Shown one piece after another: positions 59,503 through 64,000 of a DNA stretch of 64,000 nt (positions are counted from its first letter, which is position 1; each line of letters begins with the position of its first letter). The notes beneath the pieces were generated by a model, which did not search any database, was not told the origin of the DNA, and worked only from the letters and a program-made list of their open reading frames with translations. The translations under genes were made by a program, and so were the position numbers. This DNA is from Bacteroidales bacterium (GTDB taxonomy: Bacteria; Bacteroidota; Bacteroidia; Bacteroidales; UBA932): assembly GCA_017962165.1 (NCBI GenBank), contig JAGCVW010000014.1:1-64000 (forward strand), in the 5' to 3' direction.

Positions 59503-61255
59503 AAACTTCCAATTCTGTTATTGAGATGAAAGCGGATACGGCTTTGGTGTATTTGTGCCAGTGGATGAGGACAGCGTCGTCTCCAATTACACGCACGGCG
59601 GTAGTCGTAACCTTAGGGAAGGTGAAGATAAACTCGCCGTTGTGGGGCTGGAAAAAGACTTCGTCGCAGTACGGCCAATCGGGGGTCACTGAAGCATCCA
59701 ATGCCTTCCACACGCCGTTCTCGTCGAGATATTCAGCGTGGAGGTTGCTATACCAGCCGCCGAACTCCTCGAGAGGTCCGTAGTGGAACGAAATCATATC
59801 GGTAGTGACAGGCTCATTCCAGCGGTAGCCAAAGTAGTCCTGCTTGGGGGCGTTGGATTTCGAGCCGAGCGAGTAGAATGCCGCGCCAGGGCCACCCACT
59901 ACACCGTCGTTGATGACATCGACCGTGTATGCGCGATAGCTCACCGGGATGGTAAGCCAGCACGAATCGAGGGTGGCGCGGTCGGTCTCGCGGGTGAGAG
60001 CGAGGATTTCCGCTGCTTCGGGCGCGAGATTGCGTCCTTTCTTCTCGGGCATGACGAAAGTCGCGGCTGCCTCGACGGGTTTGTTGAAGCGCGCCTTGGC
60101 GTTGATGGTATAAATCGTTTCGCCATCGACTTCGCGCTGGGAACCGCCCCTGGCGAGGATAATCTTCTCGGCCAACACGACAGTGCGGTCGATGATGTCC
60201 TCAATGGAGGCATCGGGCATGTCGTAGCGGGTGACGTTGATATAGCGGTCGTTGAAGGGCTTGGTCCAGTGCTCGAAGGGCATTGCACGGTCGAGCGGAA
60301 CGCCCTGGATGCCGTTGATTACTCCCAGAAGGCCGCACATGGTAGCGGTCTGGTTGTCGCAGTCGAAGCCGAGCGCGCAGCCTATGTTGAGCGTCTTGTC
60401 GATATCGCCGTCGCCGTAGAGAAGGGCTAGGATGCCCATGGCGCCGTTGAGGTCGGCGTTCCATATGCTCTTGGTGATGTCGGGCTCATTCACATAAAGT
60501 TCGTCGGCTATCACCTTTCGGGAGGCCTTCCAGTCATCGGGATTCTTTTTCCAGAGCTCGAGGCACTCGTCGATTATCTTGCGGAAGCGGTCGCCCTTGG
60601 GGAGATAGTTCTTCGCATGACGGATAAGGGTGGGAATGTCGCTCTCGAAGAAGGCCTCTGAATACATGGCGCCATAGACCACGGTAGGGGAGGCTGCCCA
60701 GTCGTCGGAAGTGATTCGGGCTGCCCAGTCGGAGATGCCGGCTGCGTAAGCGGGCATTCCGGGGGCAGTGTAGGCCCAAATCTCGTTGATGAGTTGAGGA
60801 TCGATCTGGAACCAGTGCGGGTTGTACTCCTTACTTCCCGTAAGCGGGGGAGTGAAACCGTAGTGCATAAGGCCCAGGGCGGCTCGGTTGGCAAGCCAGA
60901 CGCGGTCGCGGATGTGGTACATCCAGCCTTCCCTTATCTGGGCATAGGTGATGTCAATGCCGTATTTCTCCATCATCAACAGATAGAGGTACTCCACGTC
61001 CGTGTCGTCATCGGAGAAGGCTCCGTCCACGGCGGCCATCTTCTTCATCGCCTTGTTGAAGACGAAGGGTCCTTCGCCGGGCTCGTCCACGAATTTGTTT
61101 TCGTACTCGAGACCGTAGATATTGCCGACCATCTGGCCCAGCCACGCTCCCGCGATTTTATCGTGGAGTTGGGTACGGCTGATCTCAAGCGGCTTCTGCG
61201 AGCATGAAGCAAACAGAAGCACGCTGAGAGACAGTATCGTGAGTAAACGTTTCAT
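59489..61255 (-). CDS. ADP-ribosylglycohydrolase-fold lipoprotein 3 (divergent)
   Basis: 588 residues. Lipobox VLLFASC (Cys18). Same fold but a different branch from genes 1 and 2: AGAWLGQMVGNIYGLEYENK, GAFSDDDTDVEYLYLLMMEK (Asp82-Asp84, Thr85, Asp86, closer to the classical DDT motif), YTAPGMPAYAAGISDWAARI and CALGFDCDNQTATMCGLLGV (Asp298, Asp300). Residues about 400-588 form a beta-sandwich region with SLGSKSNAPKQDYFGYRWNE and WYSNLHAEYLDENGVWKALD, like a carbohydrate-binding module. It is first of the three enzymes after SusD (3-base gap). Lipidated export suggests surface or periplasmic action on the ligand captured by SusCD. Confidence 0.87.
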   Translation of the reverse strand: MKRLLTILSLSVLLFASCSQKPLEISRTQLHDKIAGAWLGQMVGNIYGLEYENKFVDEPGEGPFVFNKAMKKMAAVDGAFSDDDTDVEYLYLLMMEKYGIDITYAQIREGWMYHIRDRVWLANRAALGLMHYGFTPPLTGSKEYNPHWFQIDPQLINEIWAYTAPGMPAYAAGISDWAARITSDDWAASPTVVYGAMYSEAFFESDIPTLIRHAKNYLPKGDRFRKIIDECLELWKKNPDDWKASRKVIADELYVNEPDITKSIWNADLNGAMGILALLYGDGDIDKTLNIGCALGFDCDNQTATMCGLLGVINGIQGVPLDRAMPFEHWTKPFNDRYINVTRYDMPDASIEDIIDRTVVLAEKIILARGGSQREVDGETIYTINAKARFNKPVEAAATFVMPEKKGRNLAPEAAEILALTRETDRATLDSCWLTIPVSYRAYTVDVINDGVVGGPGAAFYSLGSKSNAPKQDYFGYRWNEPVTTDMISFHYGPLEEFGGWYSNLHAEYLDENGVWKALDASVTPDWPYCDEVFFQPHNGEFIFTFPKVTTTAVRVIGDDAVLIHWHKYTKAVSAFISITELEVYEAK

Positions 61256-61258
61256 AAA

Positions 61259-62854
61259 CTAATCTTCCGGTTTTGCTGCCACATAACCCCTGTTCTGTTT
61301 GAGGTTGGGGTTGTCGCCAATGCGCTCCTCGGGGATAGGAAGAAGCTCGGTGTAGGCATATCCACCGTCGGTGGGATCGGCCTCCTTGGCCCACCATGCC
61401 TGGGTGTATTTTCCGAAACGGATAAGATCCTGGCGAGCCCAGCCCTCAAGAGCGAGTTCGTGGGAACGTTCGGTATAGAGCGCATCAAGGGTAAGGTCGC
61501 CAGCAGCGATTGGCGCGAGGCCAGCCCTGGTCCTGATCTGGATGAACTCTGGCACGGATGCGGCCTGTACGGCCTTGTCCTGGCGGAGAAGAGCCTCTAC
61601 ATACATGAGGACAACATCCGAGTAGCGCATCAGGTAGAAGTCGTTCTCCATTGAGATTTTGTAACTCTGGAGAGTGCCGTCCGTCTGGTAGGGCCACTTG
61701 ATGATCCTGGCTCCGTCGAGCCTCTTTAATCCCTTGCTGTTCTTACCGAATACATCGGCGTCGATGGGGGAGGGATTGAGGATATAATCTACCATCGTGA
61801 TAGTGCCGTCGGCGTTCTTCTGTTTATATGCGTACTTGGCACCGGTGTAGTCGTAGACCTGGCCGTGGAGCCATGTAAGGTCGCGCCTGAGGTCGGCGGG
61901 ATCGTAAGTATCGAAGAAGTCGGGTTGGCATATCTGGGTTCCCTGCCACGAGGCGCCCGGAATGTTGTAGGCGGCCGCAAGGTCGTCTCCGAAGGTCATC
62001 ACATAGATGTAGAATGCTTCGGTAGTGTAGACGCTGCTGTGGGGGATGGCGAAGATCGCTTCCTTTCCGTTCTCGTTGTGGATAGCGAAGTTCTGCTCGT
62101 ATTTAGTAGCAAGGGTGAAGTTGCCGCCCTTCATAATGGAATCGCACACATCTTCGCACTCTTTGTAGCGCTTGACGCCAGTCCATTTTTCGGAGTTGAG
62201 GTAAATCTTCGCAAGAAGGAACCTGGAAACCTCACGAGTGATACGGCCGTATGTCCTGGTAGAAACAACGCTATCGAGCGGAGCCATATTGGATTTAATT
62301 TCGCCTTCAAGCCAAGTGAGCATTTCAGCCCTGTCCTTCTGAACCGGATAACTGGTTTCTTCGCGGCTGACGGAGAAAGGTACGTTGCCCCAGCAGTCTA
62401 CGGCCATCAGGTAATAGTATGCACGAAGGGTTTTGATTTCTGCAATGTTCTTGGCAGACGTTTCTGTCTGAGGAGCATTCTCCAACACATAGATGGCGTC
62501 GTTGCAGGCGGCGATTCCGTCGAAGCAGAAATCCCAGGAGGTTCTTACGAGCTTGCAGTTGGTAGGAATTCTGTGGGTTTGGAGTTCCGTATAGCGATCT
62601 TCTCCCCAGTGAGCGTCCCAGGAATAGGGGATTCCCGTTTCGTTGGAGAGCTGGATTATCATAGTGAGCATACTCTGCTCCACGCCCCACTTCTGGAGAT
62701 AGGTATAAGGCCTGGAAGTGTAGAGGGCGATGTGGGAAGCGTCGTCGAGGAATTCCTTCTTGGGAACCTGAGAGTAGATCTCTTCGTCGAGATTGGTGCA
62801 TGATGCGGCGAATATCGCTGCTGCTCCGAATATGATTGCAAATATCTTTTTCAT
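61259..62854 (-). CDS. SusD/RagB-family lipoprotein of the second Sus locus
   Basis: 531 residues. Lipobox AAIFAASC (Cys19). SusD landmarks: CTNLDEEIYSQVPKKEFLDD at the N-terminus, SWDFCFDGIAACNDAIYVLE, EIKTLRAYYYLMAVDCWGNV, REVSRFLLAKIYLNSEKWTG, RYSDVVLMYVEALLRQDKAV, IRTRAGLAPI, YTERSHELALEGWARQDLIR, and the end LLPIPEERIGDNPNLKQNRGY. It should bind ligand at the cell surface and cap the SusC barrel encoded 12 bases upstream. It shows no close similarity by eye to the SusD at 18194, so the two loci probably target different ligands. Confidence 0.95.
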   Translation of the reverse strand: MKKIFAIIFGAAAIFAASCTNLDEEIYSQVPKKEFLDDASHIALYTSRPYTYLQKWGVEQSMLTMIIQLSNETGIPYSWDAHWGEDRYTELQTHRIPTNCKLVRTSWDFCFDGIAACNDAIYVLENAPQTETSAKNIAEIKTLRAYYYLMAVDCWGNVPFSVSREETSYPVQKDRAEMLTWLEGEIKSNMAPLDSVVSTRTYGRITREVSRFLLAKIYLNSEKWTGVKRYKECEDVCDSIMKGGNFTLATKYEQNFAIHNENGKEAIFAIPHSSVYTTEAFYIYVMTFGDDLAAAYNIPGASWQGTQICQPDFFDTYDPADLRRDLTWLHGQVYDYTGAKYAYKQKNADGTITMVDYILNPSPIDADVFGKNSKGLKRLDGARIIKWPYQTDGTLQSYKISMENDFYLMRYSDVVLMYVEALLRQDKAVQAASVPEFIQIRTRAGLAPIAAGDLTLDALYTERSHELALEGWARQDLIRFGKYTQAWWAKEADPTDGGYAYTELLPIPEERIGDNPNLKQNRGYVAAKPED

Positions 62855-62866
62855 GATTCCCGTCTT

Positions 62867-64000
62867 TTAGAATTTAACATTGACTCCAAAGGTGAACACC
62901 CTGGTTCTGGGGTAGTAGGATAGACCTTCGATACCAGGGGTGAGGCCTGTAAGCGAGACTTCAGGATCAACTCCCTTGTAACCGGTAAGAACGAGAAGAT
63001 TCTGGCCGGCGAGGTACACATCGAGGTCCTTGATGATAGTACGGTTCTTGAGTGGAACGTTGTAGTTGAGGGTTACATTGTCGAGTTTGACATAAGTCGC
63101 ATCCTCAAGGTATTTATCGGAATAAACCACACCTCCGGTGAATTCAGGTTCCTCAAGCCAGCTTGCAAGGATGTTGTAGCCGCCGAGGTTCTTGATGTTC
63201 TCGTAGACTGCTCTCATCTGGTTGAACACTTTTCCACCAAGCGAAGCGCGAAGGCTGGCGTTGAGGGTAAAGTTCTTCCAGGTCAGGGAGTTGCTCCAGC
63301 CGATGCTTGCCCAGGGATATGCGCTTCCCAGCTTGATCCAGTCCTCTTCCTTCGTCTGTTCGAGTTTGGTCGCGCCGGATGATCTGAGTCCCAGATAGTG
63401 CGGGCCGTAGAACGAACCGATGCTTTCGCCGGGGATGAGCCTCTGGCAGTAGACTCCGATAGGAGTGTTGAGCCAGCCAATGCGGTAGTCGACTCCGGCA
63501 AACTCGTCGTTGGTGAAGGAGATGAGTTTGTTGTCGTTGTGGGAGGCGGTTACCGTGGTGTTCCAGGTGAGATTCTTAGTCTTTACCGGGGTGGCATCGA
63601 CCGTGAGTTCTATACCGCTGTTGCTGATCTTTCCAACATTGGTGAACATAGTGCCGTAGTCATAAGGAGGCACGGGCACCGTGTAGTTATAAAGAAGGTT
63701 GGTGGTGAGGCGGTAGTAGTAATCCACCGTCACATTGACTTTGTTGAACAGTCTGGAGTCGAAACCGATGTTGAACTCAGACTTCTTTTCCCATGCGAGA
63801 TCCGGGTTAGGGTTGCTAGCGGGAGCGTAGGATGTAGACCATTTGCCGTCGTAGTAGAAATTGCCGGTGGTCTTTACAAGGAAGAGAGACTTGTAGTTGC
63901 CGAAGTCCTGGTTTCCTGTCATACCGAAACCGGCGCGGAGTTTGAACTCGTCGAGCCATTTGACGTCCTGCATGAAGTCTTCTTCAGTAACGCGCCATCC
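62867..64000 (-). CDS. SusC-like TonB-dependent receptor, partial (C-terminal part; N-terminus beyond right edge)
   Basis: The frame is open to the right edge (codons before the Met at 63973 read WRVTEEDF), so about 378 C-terminal residues of a protein of roughly 1000 are seen. Typical SusC barrel segments are WLDEFKLRAGFGMTGNQDFG, SEFNIGFDSRLFNKVNVTVD, YYYRLTTNLLYNYTVP, FTNVGKISNSGIELTVDATP, TWNTTVTASHNDNKLISF, and the final YPRTRVFTFGVNVKF with terminal Phe. It pairs with the SusD product encoded 12 bases downstream. The plug, signal sequence and promoter lie outside the window. Confidence 0.95.
   Translation of the reverse strand, partial: GWRVTEEDFMQDVKWLDEFKLRAGFGMTGNQDFGNYKSLFLVKTTGNFYYDGKWSTSYAPASNPNPDLAWEKKSEFNIGFDSRLFNKVNVTVDYYYRLTTNLLYNYTVPVPPYDYGTMFTNVGKISNSGIELTVDATPVKTKNLTWNTTVTASHNDNKLISFTNDEFAGVDYRIGWLNTPIGVYCQRLIPGESIGSFYGPHYLGLRSSGATKLEQTKEEDWIKLGSAYPWASIGWSNSLTWKNFTLNASLRASLGGKVFNQMRAVYENIKNLGGYNILASWLEEPEFTGGVVYSDKYLEDATYVKLDNVTLNYNVPLKNRTIIKDLDVYLAGQNLLVLTGYKGVDPEVSLTGLTPGIEGLSYYPRTRVFTFGVNVKF

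Overview
The window looks like a chromosomal piece of a fairly GC-rich member of Bacteroidales (Bacteroidota). The signs are SusC/SusD pairs, many lipoproteins with an N-terminal Cys lipobox, a fimbrillin (type V pilus) locus, DUF2795, DUF1295, DUF2490, DUF4434 and DUF4855 proteins, and promoters of the TAnnTTTG (-7) type a few bases upstream of start codons. The first 2 kb are clearly more AT-rich than the rest and look accessory. No rRNA, tRNA, CRISPR array or replication origin was seen.

Layout. (1) 1-1.9 kb: a Bro-N type gene cut by the window edge, two small exported proteins and a DUF2795 protein. (2) 2.0-4.0 kb: folE, a BASS-type transporter and a free methionine-R-sulfoxide reductase. 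(3) 4.1-11.7 kb: histidine degradation, hutU-hutH-hutI on the + strand and a fused formiminotransferase-cyclodeaminase on the - strand. A REP-associated tyrosine transposase (RAYT-like) sits between the two parts. Three 84-base arrays of GTAC-centred palindromes with identical internal spacing (22-28-22) lie upstream of hutU and on both sides of the transposase. (4) 11.8-28.1 kb: a DUF1295 membrane protein, then a polysaccharide-utilisation-like cluster (GH97, SusC, SusD, three further lipoproteins, an outer-membrane barrel), a bidirectional terminator, an unknown protein and a DUF4434 lipoprotein. (5) 28-32.5 kb: a bifunctional OlsF/Gls-type lipid acyltransferase and two membrane-bound AraC-type regulators. 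(6) 32.5-50.5 kb: one long co-directional type V pilus operon: OmpA/DUF3575 protein, DUF5119 lipoprotein, six fimbrillin-type subunits and two large adhesin-like lipoproteins, followed by a CapA-family lipoprotein. Its promoter region carries a G9 tract and TTTCGAAA palindromes. (7) 50.5-54.1 kb: two nested inverted-repeat elements, a ThrE-type exporter, TrpB2 and a DUF2490 protein. (8) 54.1-64 kb on the - strand: a second SusC/SusD locus whose only obvious enzymes are three tandem exported ADP-ribosylglycohydrolase-fold lipoproteins and an esterase. The SusC is cut by the right edge.

How the genes work together: the hut genes plus ftcD would take histidine through urocanate, imidazolonepropionate and formiminoglutamate to glutamate and one-carbon tetrahydrofolate. 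folE and the reductase are housekeeping. The two Sus loci bind, cut and import glycans or glycan-like ligands. The pilus operon encodes surface adhesion.

Most notable: the conserved GTAC array family tied to a RAYT-like transposase, an apparent in-frame palindromic insertion inside hutU that resembles an intergenic element near 50.7 kb, the triple ADP-ribosylglycohydrolase Sus locus, and a likely phase-variable pilus promoter region. All family assignments come from reading translated sequences by eye, with no database search.
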